Positions 46,826 through 56,377 of a DNA stretch of 64,000 nucleotides are shown here, piece after piece. The DNA comes from Fuerstiella marisgermanici. Lineage in GTDB: Bacteria; Planctomycetota; Planctomycetia; Planctomycetales; Planctomycetaceae. The DNA lies in the NCBI RefSeq assembly GCF_001983935.1, contig NZ_CP017641.1:5298501-5362500 (forward strand), read 5' to 3'. Position 1 is the stretch's first letter. Every line of letters begins with the position of its first letter. Under the pieces are notes generated by a model that saw only the letters and a list, made by a program, of their open reading frames with translations, had not been told where the DNA came from and did not search any database. The translations under genes were made by a program, and so were the position numbers.

Positions 46826-46846
46826 GTGCCGCCCGGCAGGCGGCAC
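46826..46846. other. Perfect hairpin upstream of dihydroorotase
   Basis: An eight-base stem (GTGCCGCC with GGCGGCAC) and a five-base loop. It lies about 64 bases before the ATG of the dihydroorotase gene. It could be the terminator of the upstream gene or a leader structure; no T-run follows. Confidence 0.5.
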
Positions 46847-46909
46847 CTACTTTGTCGTCGCTTTGCGACAAGGTGTAACTCGAAATACAATTAAGCGATT
46901 CCCACTACT

Positions 46910-48211
46910 ATGAAGACCCTCATCCGCGGCGCAGACGTCGTTTTTGCCGATCAGACTCGCGCCGCCAACGTCATGGTGGAAGACGGTAAGATCGCGTCCA
47001 TTGATGCTGACGTCGACGCGCCCGCCGATGAAGTCATTGATGCGGCGGGTCTGCACCTTATGCCTGGCGTGATTGACGATCAGGTGCATTTTCGTGATCC
47101 GGGTTTAACGCACAAAGAGGACCTCTACACGGGCAGCAAGGCCTGCGCGAAGGGCGGAGTGACTTCCTTTTTGGAGATGCCGAACACCAATCCGACCACC
47201 ACCAGCGCGGACGCTTTGCATGCCAAGCTGGATCTGGCCGCGAGCAAATGCCTGGTGAACTTCGGCTTCTATATCGGAGCGACTCCCGACAACGTTGATG
47301 AGTTAAAAAACGCAACGCGGACCCCGGGGATTAAGATCTTCATTGGTTCCAGTACTGGCAACCTTCTGGTCGATCAGCAGGCGGCGCTGGAACGCATTTT
47401 CGGCGAATCCACTCTTCCAATTTGTGCTCATTGCGAAGACGAAGCGACCGTGAAAGCCAATGCGGCGAAACTGAATGGTGGCAGCAGCTATGCCGACCAC
47501 AGTCGCATCCGCAACCACGAAGCTGCGTTGATTGCCACAAAGCGAGCCGTCGACCTGGCGGATCGACACAACCACCGATTCCATGTGCTGCATGTTTCGA
47601 CCGGCGACGAAGTCGACTTTCTGCGCACATGCAGCGATCTGATTTCGGCGGAAGCATGCCCTCATCATCTGCTGTTCAACGTCGACGACTACGATCGACT
47701 GGGTTCGCTGGTGCAGATGAACCCGTCGGTCAAGAACGCAGACGACAATGAACGCATCTGGGCCGGTTTGCTGGACGGGACCATTCAGGTCATCGCCACA
47801 GACCACGCGCCTCATACGCGAGAAGAAAAGGATCAGCCGTATCCAAAGTCGCCGTCCGGTATGCCCGCCGTCGAAAATTCTCTGGCGCTGATGCTTAACG
47901 AAATGAATTCCGGACGCTGCAGCCTTCAGCAAATTGTTTCGTGGATGTGCGAAGCACCGGCAAAGGTGTGGGACATCAAGAACAAGGGCCGCATTCAGGT
48001 TGGCTTTGACGCCGACCTTGTGCTGGTCGACCTGAACCGCGAAGCAATTGTTCGCGACGAAGACCAGGTCACAAAAAGCGGCTGGAGTGCCTGGCACGGG
48101 ACGTCATTGAAGGGCTGGCCCGTGCGAACTTTGGTCGCAGGGCAGACGGTTTTCAACGATGGCAACTTCGACGAAACTGTGCGAGGCACGGAAGTGCTGT
48201 TCGATCGGTAG
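46910..48211 (+). CDS. pyrC: Dihydroorotase (class I-like, Q-x-H variant)
   Basis: 433 residues; third step of pyrimidine synthesis, reversible ring closure of carbamoyl aspartate to dihydroorotate. The first metal motif reads [14 protein letters not shown], with Gln58 in place of the usual first His and His60 kept. The carboxylated lysine is in [13 protein letters not shown], the other histidines in CAHCEDE and HVLHVST, and the catalytic Asp in ATDHAPH. The Q-x-H form is known from family members of Bacteroidetes by my recollection, so it may still be active. Close relatives include hydantoinase and allantoinase; a check is needed. Confidence 0.8.
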   Translation: MKTLIRGADVVFADQTRAANVMVEDGKIASIDADVDAPADEVIDAAGLHLMPGVIDDQVHFRDPGLTHKEDLYTGSKACAKGGVTSFLEMPNTNPTTTSADALHAKLDLAASKCLVNFGFYIGATPDNVDELKNATRTPGIKIFIGSSTGNLLVDQQAALERIFGESTLPICAHCEDEATVKANAAKLNGGSSYADHSRIRNHEAALIATKRAVDLADRHNHRFHVLHVSTGDEVDFLRTCSDLISAEACPHHLLFNVDDYDRLGSLVQMNPSVKNADDNERIWAGLLDGTIQVIATDHAPHTREEKDQPYPKSPSGMPAVENSLALMLNEMNSGRCSLQQIVSWMCEAPAKVWDIKNKGRIQVGFDADLVLVDLNREAIVRDEDQVTKSGWSAWHGTSLKGWPVRTLVAGQTVFNDGNFDETVRGTEVLFDR

Positions 48212-48263
48212 TCGCGTTTGACGTGCCCAAACGGACTATGTTCGGGGTTTAGGAATTAGTCGC

Positions 48264-49121
48264 ATGCAGGATCTTGCTGAGTTTTCAGAACCGGTTTCAG
48301 ATTTATTTTCCAGTGATGCCGTAAATGCGCCGCGTTTGTCGGACGAAGCCATTCAACGTTTCGAACGTGATGGCTTCGTCGTTGGGCCACGCTTGCTGGA
48401 TGACAGACAAACTCAGCAACTGCGGGACGAGCTGGCAGAATTGACCGACCCGGAACACGCCGGCCGCGAACTGTGGTACGAATACAATTCGAACGAATCG
48501 GCCGACCCCAACTTGGTGCTGTTTCATGCTTTGGGGGCATGGCGGCTGCGGCCAGGTTTTCACGATGCCCTGTGGAATCCGGCTTTCACTGTTCCCGCCA
48601 GCCAATTGCTTGGCGGAGATGTGCGCTTTTGGCACGACCAGCTTTTCTGCAAGCCCGCAAAACACGGCGGTGTTGTCGCGTGGCATCAGGATTATTCGTA
48701 CTGGACTCGCACGAAGCCGATGGCTCACCTCACTTGCTGGGTCGGCCTGGACGACGCATCGGTGGACAACGGCTGCATCCATTATGTGCCCGGCAGCCAT
48801 AAGTGGAATCTGCTGCCGGTCACCGGACTCGCGGGCGACATGACGGCAATCAAGGACGCGCTGAATGACGAACAGTGGGAGCTGTTCAATAACCCTGTGG
48901 CGGTGGAATTAAAGGCAGGGGAATGTGTATTTCACCACCCACTGACGGTGCATGGTTCGTTTGAAAACCGAACCGATCGGCCTCGTCGAGCCATGGTGTT
49001 GAACGTGGTGAAGGACGGCGTGTGCAGTGATTCTGACCAGCCGCTGTTGAATGGCACCGACGTTGTACCGCCCGGACAGCCACTGGGCGGCAAGTTCTTT
49101 CCACTGCTCTTCAAGCAATAA
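48264..49121 (+). CDS. Phytanoyl-CoA dioxygenase (PhyH) family protein
   Basis: 285 residues. The Fe(II) facial triad is seen as WHQDYSYW (His-x-Asp) and the distal His in [13 protein letters not shown], with the 2-oxoglutarate-binding Arg in RPRRAMVLN. The family hydroxylates its substrate with 2-oxoglutarate and oxygen; substrates range from fatty acyl-CoA to small metabolites. The target here is unknown. It starts 52 bases after the dihydroorotase stop and converges on the PAP2 gene. Confidence 0.88.
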   Translation: MQDLAEFSEPVSDLFSSDAVNAPRLSDEAIQRFERDGFVVGPRLLDDRQTQQLRDELAELTDPEHAGRELWYEYNSNESADPNLVLFHALGAWRLRPGFHDALWNPAFTVPASQLLGGDVRFWHDQLFCKPAKHGGVVAWHQDYSYWTRTKPMAHLTCWVGLDDASVDNGCIHYVPGSHKWNLLPVTGLAGDMTAIKDALNDEQWELFNNPVAVELKAGECVFHHPLTVHGSFENRTDRPRRAMVLNVVKDGVCSDSDQPLLNGTDVVPPGQPLGGKFFPLLFKQ

Positions 49122-49179
49122 TTCAACTGCCGCAGATCGGTTGGTTGAGATCGCAACAGCCAGTCACGTTTGCAGCGAA

Positions 49180-50118
49180 TCAGACACTCATCGGGCGAGG
49201 CCGGTTGTCTTCGTCGTAAAGCCACGGTTGCAGGCGGTTCACGACGACGATCCCCACGACCGCCAACAGTGCTCCAGAAACGACATCCGAAAAGTAGTGC
49301 CAGCCAGTCGTCATCGTGGAAGCGACGACTAACACATTCAGCAGCAACATCGGCCAGCGAGCGTAACGCACGCCTCGAAATGCCCATGCCAGCAGAATGG
49401 CCCACGTCGTGTGAAACGAAGGGCATGTGATCAGCCCTTCCGCGTCGCGCCATGTGACGAGTGTGCGTTGCTGAGATCTCATTTCGTGAAAGTCATGCAG
49501 AAAACGCTGCTGAGCTTCGTTCGGCGCGTAATCGTAAGTGATGAACGGGCCGTCGGCCGGAAGTAGCACGAACAGGACAGCACACGTCAGCGTAGTCAGC
49601 ATGAACTGCAGAACGAAGCCTTCCAGTTCACGGCGGCGATTGGCGAATCCGAGGACAACCACGGCAGCCGCTGTTTGCAACATCACGGTGTCGTAAGCGA
49701 TTCCCAGCGGAACGCTTAGCATCGGGATCCGGGCGGTCCATTCGGCAATACGATCGACGCGGATGCCCAGCATCTGGTCGAAGCCGGCAAGATAAGGATC
49801 GACAAGCGGCATGTTGACCGCCGCGACCGCGTACATCAGCACCGTGTAGGCCGACGTGAACAGAACCAACTGAGTCAGCGACAACAGACACATCACGAAT
49901 CCGTGCTCCTGACGTCGCAGATACCACAGCCCGACGCCGGAAAGCACCGTGGCCGTTAGCAGCGGCCGAATCAGATCGTCCAGCGGAAACCAAAGCCCAA
50001 GCGACGCGATCAGCACGACATCGAACACGAACGTCGCGAGGATCAAAACACCCTTGAAGGCAGCGTCACGACTGACCGGCAGCGTACGCGTAGCGGATGA
50101 AATGGAAACGGAGCTCAT
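49180..50118 (-). CDS. Membrane phosphatase/phosphotransferase of the PAP2 superfamily
   Basis: I chose ATG 50118 (MSSVSISSATR), giving 312 residues; the frame is open to 50271. Several hydrophobic spans (VLILATFVFDVVLIASLGLWF, GVGLWYLRR, VVVLGFANRR) surround a soluble face. The PAP2 motifs PSFHTTWAILLA and TGWHYFSDVVSG are present with the His and Asp needed for catalysis. The layout resembles Aur1/inositolphosphotransferase-like or phosphatidate-phosphatase proteins. It could act in lipid or inositol-phosphate head-group turnover (inference). Confidence 0.82.
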   Translation of the reverse strand: MSSVSISSATRTLPVSRDAAFKGVLILATFVFDVVLIASLGLWFPLDDLIRPLLTATVLSGVGLWYLRRQEHGFVMCLLSLTQLVLFTSAYTVLMYAVAAVNMPLVDPYLAGFDQMLGIRVDRIAEWTARIPMLSVPLGIAYDTVMLQTAAAVVVLGFANRRRELEGFVLQFMLTTLTCAVLFVLLPADGPFITYDYAPNEAQQRFLHDFHEMRSQQRTLVTWRDAEGLITCPSFHTTWAILLAWAFRGVRYARWPMLLLNVLVVASTMTTGWHYFSDVVSGALLAVVGIVVVNRLQPWLYDEDNRPRPMSV

Positions 50119-50465
50119 ACCGTAAATGTCGGAGCATTGAGCGGCCGGCTTGAAAGTGCAGTGGCCACGGCCTGGTGGGAACGGCGAGCCGACTTGGTCA
50201 GGCCGAATCGATTGTGTAACCCAACCGCAACGGTTCGGGATCGCGTTCAATTGTGCCGGTTGTGCAATCAACTCATCAGGAATAACCCGTAGATCGATAG
50301 ACCGAACTCGTGCCCCGTCAATCGCCTACGCATCGCGGCACTTCATGTTTTCTGAGGCCATCACTCCAGATTCGTTCCTGCCGCTCGCCGCCTTAGCGAC
50401 GTGCGTTTTTTATTTCGGGCGGACGAACATATCATGCTCGCTCCCACCCCCAACAAGGAAAAGCC
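50119..50465. other. Divergent promoter region
   Basis: 347 bases between the PAP2 gene and the PmoA-like gene. A ribosome-like AAGGAAAA lies just before 50466. Nothing else recognised. Confidence 0.4.
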
Positions 50466-51428
50466 ATGACGTCACGCCGCTGCATATTTCGATTGATTCT
50501 GGTGAGCATCGCTGTGGGAAGCGCGTATTTCTCGGACCACACTGCGGCAGACGAGCATTCAGGGACGTCTAAGCTGCATGCCCACTTCAACGATCAGGGC
50601 ATCGAAGTGCGCGAAGGCGAGCAACCGGTGCTGTTTTACCAATCAGCACCGAAGTCTCGTGACGGAAAGTTTGAGTGAGCCAACTACGTTCATCCGCTGC
50701 ACAACCTGGATGGAGACGTCATCACAGAAGACTTTCCGGATGACCATCTGCACCAGCGAGGCGTTTTCTGGACGTGGCATCAGGTTTGGGTCGGCGATCA
50801 AAGAATTGGTGATCCGTGGGTTTGCCAGGCATTTGAATGGGACGTTCGTTCGCGAGGGATCGAACGTCGGACAGACGGCAGCGTGAAGCTGTCCGCAGTG
50901 ATGGACTGGAAATCGCCCGACTTCCGCGACGCAGATGGGGCGAAGACACCGATCGTGCGCGAGCGGACTTCGATTACAGTGCATCCCGCCACAGATGCAT
51001 ATCGGTTGATCGACTTTGAGATCCAGCTGCAAGCACTGGTGCCGGACGTGAAAATCGGCGGTTCTGAAGACGACAAAGGCTACGGCGGCTTTTCGCCGCG
51101 GATCCAATTGAATCCGGAACAGGTATTCTCGGGCGAAGCCGGTGTGCTGGAGCCAACTACGACCGCCGTCGACGCTGGCCCTTGGCTGGATATTTCTGAC
51201 AGCAAATCCGGCTTTACGATCCTGTCGCATCCGTCGAATCCAGGGCACCCTCAACCATGGATCCTGCGGCGGGCAAAGAGTATGCAGAATGCCGTTTACC
51301 CGGGAAAAGATCCGAAGGCCGTTTCGACGGACCAGCCGACAGTCCTGAAATATCGACTGATACTGCACCGCGGCGACATGGAAGCGAAGGTGATTTCGGA
51401 AATCTACGCACGCTACGGCGATTCGTAG
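50466..51428 (+). pseudogene. PmoA-family (DUF6807) gene interrupted by one in-frame TGA
   Basis: Frames 50466-50678 and 50883-51428 are in the same reading frame, and the 68 codons between the TGA at 50676-50678 and the next apparent start code for smooth protein (ANYVHPLHNLDGD, EDFPDDHLHQRGVFWTWHQ). The intact product would be about 320 residues with a signal peptide (LVSIAVGSAYFSDHTAA) and a PmoA-type body (domain PF14100 by memory). The TGA replaces a residue in KFE-[TGA]-ANYVHPL, where a CGA to TGA change is the simplest explanation. It could be a recent inactivation, a sequencing error, or recoding; the last is least likely. No frameshift is seen. Confidence 0.85.
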
Positions 51429-51614
51429 AGGCCAGCAAAGCCGATGCGAGGTTCTCACACGGACTGACCCGTCTTGTCGAGAATGCCGCAGACACCTAAC
51501 ATGCCCGCGCCGTCTGGGTTATCAGGTTGCGTCAATTTATGATGCAATCGCACCGAGACGCCGCAGAAACTGCTTTCATCATTGCCGCCTTGGATAACGA
51601 GGCGGAAATCGTTT

Positions 51615-52772
51615 GTGACTACGCCTCAATCCATTGTTGTACTTGGGTCGACCGGTTCGATCGGGACAAGTTGTCTCGACGTCATCCGCAGTCATCCCGA
51701 TCGCATGCGCCTATTGGGAGCAACGACGCACACGAGCGTGGACCTGTTGAAAAAGCAGATCGACGAATTTCGGCCAGAATGGGCGCTGGTGGCGAATTCG
51801 GACGCAGCGATCAGTTTCGCGTCGGAATTGCCGGATTCCACGACAAAGCTGGTTTCCTGCGCAGACGAACTTTTTGATCGAATTCGTGGCGACGATGTCG
51901 ACGTCGTCGTTTCTGCGATTGTCGGAGCGGCAGGCCTGGAACCCACGTGGGCAGCGGTCGATGCCGGAAAACGGGTCGCTTTGGCGAATAAAGAGAGTCT
52001 GGTCGTGGCCGGCTCGGTGATTACTCAACGAGCCGCCGAAACCGGGGCGACAATTATTCCGGTGGACAGCGAACACAGCGCGATTTTTCAGGCATTGCAG
52101 GCTGGCCAGGCGTCTGACCTGCGGCGAATTATTCTGACGGCCAGCGGCGGGCCGTTTCGCGGATGGACTCGCAAACGCATGAAAGACGTCACGCCCAAGA
52201 TGGCACTGCAGCATCCGACGTGGGAAATGGGACCGAAAATCACGATCGATTCCGCCACGATGATGAACAAAGCCCTGGAAATTGTGGAGGCTCGCTGGTT
52301 ATTTGGGGTCTCCGCAGACCAGATATCAGTGGTCGTTCACCCGCAGTCGTTCATTCATTCTTTTGTGGAATATCAAGATGGTTCGGTAATTTCGCAGATG
52401 TCTCCGCCCGACATGCGACTACCAATACAGTATGCTTTGACGTTTCCGGATCGTATTCCGTGCCCCAGCTCGGACACCGACTGGATGGCGGCTGCTACAA
52501 TGGAATTGTTTCCGCCGGACTTCGACGCATTCCCCGCTTTGAAACTGGGGTTCGAAGTCGCCAAACAGGGCGGAACGGCGGGCGCGATTTTGAACGCCGC
52601 CAACGAAATTGCGGTCGAACGCTTTCTGAATTCCGACATTCGGTTCGACCAGATCACACAAATATCTCACGACATTCTTAACCACCATACATTCGACGCT
52701 CAGCCAACCCTGTCGCAATTGCGAGAGGCAGATCACTGGGCTCGGGAGGAAGCACTTCGGTGGAAATCCTGA
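51615..52772 (+). CDS. dxr: 1-deoxy-D-xylulose 5-phosphate reductoisomerase
   Basis: I chose GTG 51615 (giving MTTPQSIVVLGSTGSIG), 385 residues, against a TTG at 51582 that would add 11 residues. The NADPH-binding motif GSTGSIG starts the protein. Active-site blocks follow: ANKESLVVAG, PVDSEHSAIFQAL, ITIDSATMMNKALEI and the flexible loop region MSPPDMRLPIQ. It makes MEP from DXP in isoprenoid synthesis, using NADPH and a divalent metal in the cytoplasm. It overlaps the rseP start by 13 bases, the classic dxr-rseP pair. Confidence 0.95.
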   Translation: MTTPQSIVVLGSTGSIGTSCLDVIRSHPDRMRLLGATTHTSVDLLKKQIDEFRPEWALVANSDAAISFASELPDSTTKLVSCADELFDRIRGDDVDVVVSAIVGAAGLEPTWAAVDAGKRVALANKESLVVAGSVITQRAAETGATIIPVDSEHSAIFQALQAGQASDLRRIILTASGGPFRGWTRKRMKDVTPKMALQHPTWEMGPKITIDSATMMNKALEIVEARWLFGVSADQISVVVHPQSFIHSFVEYQDGSVISQMSPPDMRLPIQYALTFPDRIPCPSSDTDWMAAATMELFPPDFDAFPALKLGFEVAKQGGTAGAILNAANEIAVERFLNSDIRFDQITQISHDILNHHTFDAQPTLSQLREADHWAREEALRWKS

Positions 52773-54871
52773 TTCTGGATTCATTCGTCACATTTTCCGC
52801 GATCTCCGACACGCTCGGCATGGTCGGCAACGCGCTCTCGGTCATTCTTGGCCTTGGTGCGGTGATCTTCTTCCACGAACTCGGCCACTTTGCGGTGGCC
52901 AAGTGGTGCGACGTGCACGTGGAACGCTTCAGCATTGGCATCGGCCCAATCATCTGGAGTCGCCAGAAGGGTGAAACGGAGTACGCTCTTTCTGCATTGC
53001 CATTTGGCGGCTACGTCAAAATGCTCGGGCAGGACGACATGGACCCCAACCAGATGACCAGCGACGAGATCGCAGAAAACGAGCGATCGTATTCGGCGAA
53101 GAAGGTCTGGCAGCGGATGGCCATTATTTCTGCCGGAGTGATCATGAACGTGATCACTGGCTTTCTGTTTTTTGCAACGGCGTACTGGTTTGGCGTGGTG
53201 CAAACGGTCCCGATGGTGGGATACGTGGTCACAGGTGGTCCCGCGTGGAACGTCGGTATTCGCCCAGGCGACATGATCGAAAGCATCGACGGTGCGGAAA
53301 TTCGCACGTTTTCGGAAATCAACCAGGCTGTTGTGCTGTCGAGTGGCTCGATCCGCATCGAGGGAACTCACGCGGATGGGTCTGAGCTGAATGAAGTGAT
53401 TCAGCCGAAAATGGGAGACGTCGTTCGCCTGATCGGACTTGGACCAGCCGGAACCAGCACACTGTCGCCGGAGACTGAATCGTCAGACGGTTTCACTCTG
53501 CCCGGCTTCCCCTCGCAGAAGGCGAGCGAGCCATTTCTGCCAGGCGACCGAGTAGTCGCAGTGAATGGTGAGCCTGTTGAGTACCTACATGAAATCAGTT
53601 ACCTGACTGCGAAATACGCAGCCGAGGACATTACTTACACGGTTGAGCGAGCCCCTCCCGGAGCGGCGAATGCCGAGGGCGACGCCAAGTCGTCAGAAAC
53701 GAAGAGCGGCGAAAAAGTAGAAATCACAGTCCCACCGCAACGACGGAAATCGATGGGCCTGGTGATGGCGATCGGAAAAGTGACAGCCATCGCCAAGGGC
53801 TCGCTGGCCGAAAAAGCGGGGCTAAAACTTGATGACCAGATCAAGGCGGTGAACGGGCTGGAAGTCAGCAAAGAGCTGGATCCGCTCATGCTGCCCAACT
53901 ACTTCGCGGAGCATGCCGGGGAAGTCGTGACAATCACCGTGGCTCGCCAGCGAGAAGGGGATAGCTCGGAAACATTGAATCTTGAAGTCACACCGAATGA
54001 TGAGCCTGGTTGGGCGTCACCGATGGCTTCGCTGACCGACCCGCTGGCAATTCCTGCCATCGGAGCCGGCTTTCACATTCAGCCGTGGATCGCCAAAATC
54101 GAGACCGGCAGCGCCGCTGAGAAAAGCGGCAAGTTCAAGGCTAATCAAAAGATCTCGATGGTCGTGCTTGAACAACCAGACCCCAAAAATCCGGTGGCAG
54201 ATAGAGTCGAAGCCACTGAGTACAAGATTCAGCTGGACGATCGTAAGGCCGAAGAAATGGCAAAATTGCCAGTCAACTGGGCCTACGTTCATGCTCAAAT
54301 CCAACAACTTCCTACCCGACAGGTACGCGTTCATGTGGCGAAATCGCCTGACGGTGAAGGCAGCTTCGCACATTTGTTTAAGACGCTCGATCCGGTCGAC
54401 GACTGGTACATCACTCAACGAGGCATCGATGGCTGGGGATCTTTGACCAATCTGCGAGTCGCCCAATCATTGGGTGATGCGGCAGCACTGGGATTTCGGG
54501 ACACCAAGGGATCGACCATCAGCATTTACCTGACGCTGCGATCACTGTTTCAAGGCAACCTGTCGCCCAAAGCACTTAGCGGACCCGTGGGAATCGTAAA
54601 CCTTGGGTACAAGGTGGCTGACCACGGTATGTCGCGACTGCTCGTATTCCTGGGCTTCCTGAGTATCAATCTGGCCGTGTTGAACTTTCTACCGATCCCG
54701 ATCCTGGACGGCGGCCACATGGTGTTTCTAATCTGGGAAGCGGTCGCTCGGAAGAAGCCGAGTCCCAAGGTGATCAATCTGGCTCACGGAGTCGGCCTGA
54801 TCTTCATCATCACGCTGTTTGTATTCGTCCTCTACCTGGACATCTTCGTGAACGGGTTTGGGGCGGGCTAG
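52760..54871 (+). CDS. rseP: Site-2 membrane metalloprotease RseP with PDZ domains
   Basis: 703 residues from GTG 52760, with GGGAGGA nine bases before. The zinc motif is FFHELGHF (H38-E-x-x-H42) and the second zinc-site Asp lies in IPILDGGHMVF. Two to three PDZ regions lie between (about 120-220, 230-330, and about 330-430). The protein is longer than E. coli RseP (about 450). Site-2 proteases cut membrane anti-sigma factors within the membrane. Two anti-sigma-like membrane proteins are encoded in the window, but a link to them is an inference. It converges on the sigma operon. Confidence 0.92.
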   Translation: MEILILDSFVTFSAISDTLGMVGNALSVILGLGAVIFFHELGHFAVAKWCDVHVERFSIGIGPIIWSRQKGETEYALSALPFGGYVKMLGQDDMDPNQMTSDEIAENERSYSAKKVWQRMAIISAGVIMNVITGFLFFATAYWFGVVQTVPMVGYVVTGGPAWNVGIRPGDMIESIDGAEIRTFSEINQAVVLSSGSIRIEGTHADGSELNEVIQPKMGDVVRLIGLGPAGTSTLSPETESSDGFTLPGFPSQKASEPFLPGDRVVAVNGEPVEYLHEISYLTAKYAAEDITYTVERAPPGAANAEGDAKSSETKSGEKVEITVPPQRRKSMGLVMAIGKVTAIAKGSLAEKAGLKLDDQIKAVNGLEVSKELDPLMLPNYFAEHAGEVVTITVARQREGDSSETLNLEVTPNDEPGWASPMASLTDPLAIPAIGAGFHIQPWIAKIETGSAAEKSGKFKANQKISMVVLEQPDPKNPVADRVEATEYKIQLDDRKAEEMAKLPVNWAYVHAQIQQLPTRQVRVHVAKSPDGEGSFAHLFKTLDPVDDWYITQRGIDGWGSLTNLRVAQSLGDAAALGFRDTKGSTISIYLTLRSLFQGNLSPKALSGPVGIVNLGYKVADHGMSRLLVFLGFLSINLAVLNFLPIPILDGGHMVFLIWEAVARKKPSPKVINLAHGVGLIFIITLFVFVLYLDIFVNGFGAG

Positions 54872-54888
54872 CGGATTTTCCCTTCAGT

Positions 54889-54972
54889 TGTGGCCGGTTT
54901 GGGCTCGTGGGAAACAGCCTTCGTAGCGAGAAACGCTTGCTCCGCGGCTACAAGTCAGCGAAATTCGCTGTA
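54889..54972 (+). repeat. Dispersed 84-base repeat, copy A
   Basis: Copy A starts 18 bases after the rseP stop. It shares 22 of the first 25 bases and 18 of 19 bases of the second block with copy B, and CGCTGTA at the end. The same CAGCG/CGCTG stem forms, with a different loop (AAATT here, TGAAA in copy B). Confidence 0.75.
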
Positions 54973-55000
54973 AGCGGCCCGTGTTGCAATCGCTGCAAGA

Positions 55001-55030
55001 GTGCCACAAGGGCCATTACCTTTGTGGCAC
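55001..55030 (+). terminator. Hairpin between convergent rseP and sigma-operon genes
   Basis: A 12-base-pair stem (GTGCCACAAGGG with CCTTTGTGGCAC, one G:T pair) and a six-base loop. It lies in the 231-base gap between two convergent genes, which suits a bidirectional terminator. No long T-run is present. Confidence 0.6.
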
Positions 55031-55102
55031 CAAGCGTGCTTTTGCCGAGGCCTGGACCGAGGCCGGCGATCTAACGACCGGTGCCCAACCGGCTTGGCGG
55101 CC

Positions 55103-56377
55103 TTATCTGTCGTCGCCGCCTCTTTGGCCTGGATTGCGATCCCGGTTGTCGCTGCCTCGCTCACGGCCGCCGGATTCATTCCGTGGCGAGCCATCTCGTC
55201 GAGGTTCGCTGCGGCCGTCACGCCGCTCTTCGCCCGGCCGCCCACCTCGCGGCGGGCCGCTACCCGGCCGACCGCGATTCCGCGACCTGCCCGAGAACAT
55301 CTGTCGGTAGTTGTCCCGGATGTTCTGTAGATCCTCGGCGATGGCTGCAACCGCCGGATCTTTTGCGGACGTTTGTTCGATAAGTCGGCGTTCCAAGTTC
55401 TTTTCAGCCTCGCGAGCATCGCGGCTCATCAACTCGACCTGCTCGCTGCGATCAAGCTCGTCAAACATTGCGATCAGAACATCCCGCTGTCCGCTTAGAT
55501 GCTTGATTCGAAACAAGGAATAATAGTAATCCATCGCCTGGTGAAGGACCGTCATCGCCAAGATCCGGGGCCACATACGCTGCCAGCCCCCAGACCGATC
55601 CGGCGATTCACCTGATGTGAATTCTGTCCTGAACTGGTCGAAACGCTCTCGATCTGACGACAGAATCAAAGTGTCTGAGACTGCCGATTCAATCCGGGAA
55701 ACCAGCGAGTTATCTACTGGGTTTTCATCTGAACGCCCAAACCCTAAAGCCAATTTCTTCTGCAGCCAAATCATGATGGCGAGTGCCCGTTCGCTACCCT
55801 GATCTGCGCCCGACAACCCGGCCAGTTGCGTTTTCAGCTCCTGTGGTCGTTGATCTTCTGGCAATACCTCATCCAGAAACTGCTGAAAGACGCGTTCGTC
55901 TGTCCGAAACAACTCGTGCCGGCCAGCAAACGGTGAGCGGCTTCGGAACTTAATCACAAATTGCCCTGGCTTGTTACGAGTCTCGAAATACACCTCTTCC
56001 ACTCGGTCGACCCAGTCTTCGACGAATTCGTTTCCTGACGGCTTTAACTTGTTTTTGTCGTCAACATCCAGCGTTAGCCACCAAGCGTGCAGCCGTTTTA
56101 GCTTGTCCTGTAATTTGGGGTCAGCCTGCAGCGAAGCGTGGATATCCTGCAGACGGTCGAATTGTTCGGGAGACGTCTCCCGGTTGCTATTCATCCCGTC
56201 AGCACGGTTCAGCAGGCGTTCCTGCTCAACAGCGTCCAGTGCCTCAAACTTGTCGCGAACCTCCGCCTCTGCAGCTGCCTGAACTCGATGCTGCCACGCT
56301 CCGAATGCGTAAACGACCGCCACACCCAGCAGTAGCGCAACCAGCGGGATGCACCGATCTTTCATTGCCTGGCTCAT
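55103..56377 (-). CDS. Membrane-anchored protein with RG-rich tail, third gene of the sigma operon
   Basis: 424 residues. One hydrophobic N-terminal span (IPLVALLLGVAVVYAFGAW) anchors a mostly helical, charged soluble region (about 30-350). The last 60-70 residues are rich in Arg, Gly and Asp (for example SGRSRNRGRPGSGPPRGG), an RGG-like disordered tail. No known domain recognised. It overlaps the anti-sigma gene by four bases (ATGA), so expression is coupled to the sigma operon. A role in sensing for, or as an output of, the sigma system is inference. Confidence 0.7.
   Translation of the reverse strand: MSQAMKDRCIPLVALLLGVAVVYAFGAWQHRVQAAAEAEVRDKFEALDAVEQERLLNRADGMNSNRETSPEQFDRLQDIHASLQADPKLQDKLKRLHAWWLTLDVDDKNKLKPSGNEFVEDWVDRVEEVYFETRNKPGQFVIKFRSRSPFAGRHELFRTDERVFQQFLDEVLPEDQRPQELKTQLAGLSGADQGSERALAIMIWLQKKLALGFGRSDENPVDNSLVSRIESAVSDTLILSSDRERFDQFRTEFTSGESPDRSGGWQRMWPRILAMTVLHQAMDYYYSLFRIKHLSGQRDVLIAMFDELDRSEQVELMSRDAREAEKNLERRLIEQTSAKDPAVAAIAEDLQNIRDNYRQMFSGRSRNRGRPGSGPPRGGRPGEERRDGRSEPRRDGSPRNESGGRERGSDNRDRNPGQRGGDDR

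Noticed and set aside
50676..50678. Selenocysteine at the TGA in the PmoA-like gene
   Set aside because: No SECIS-like hairpin was recognised just after the TGA, and a single-base change from CGA explains it more simply.
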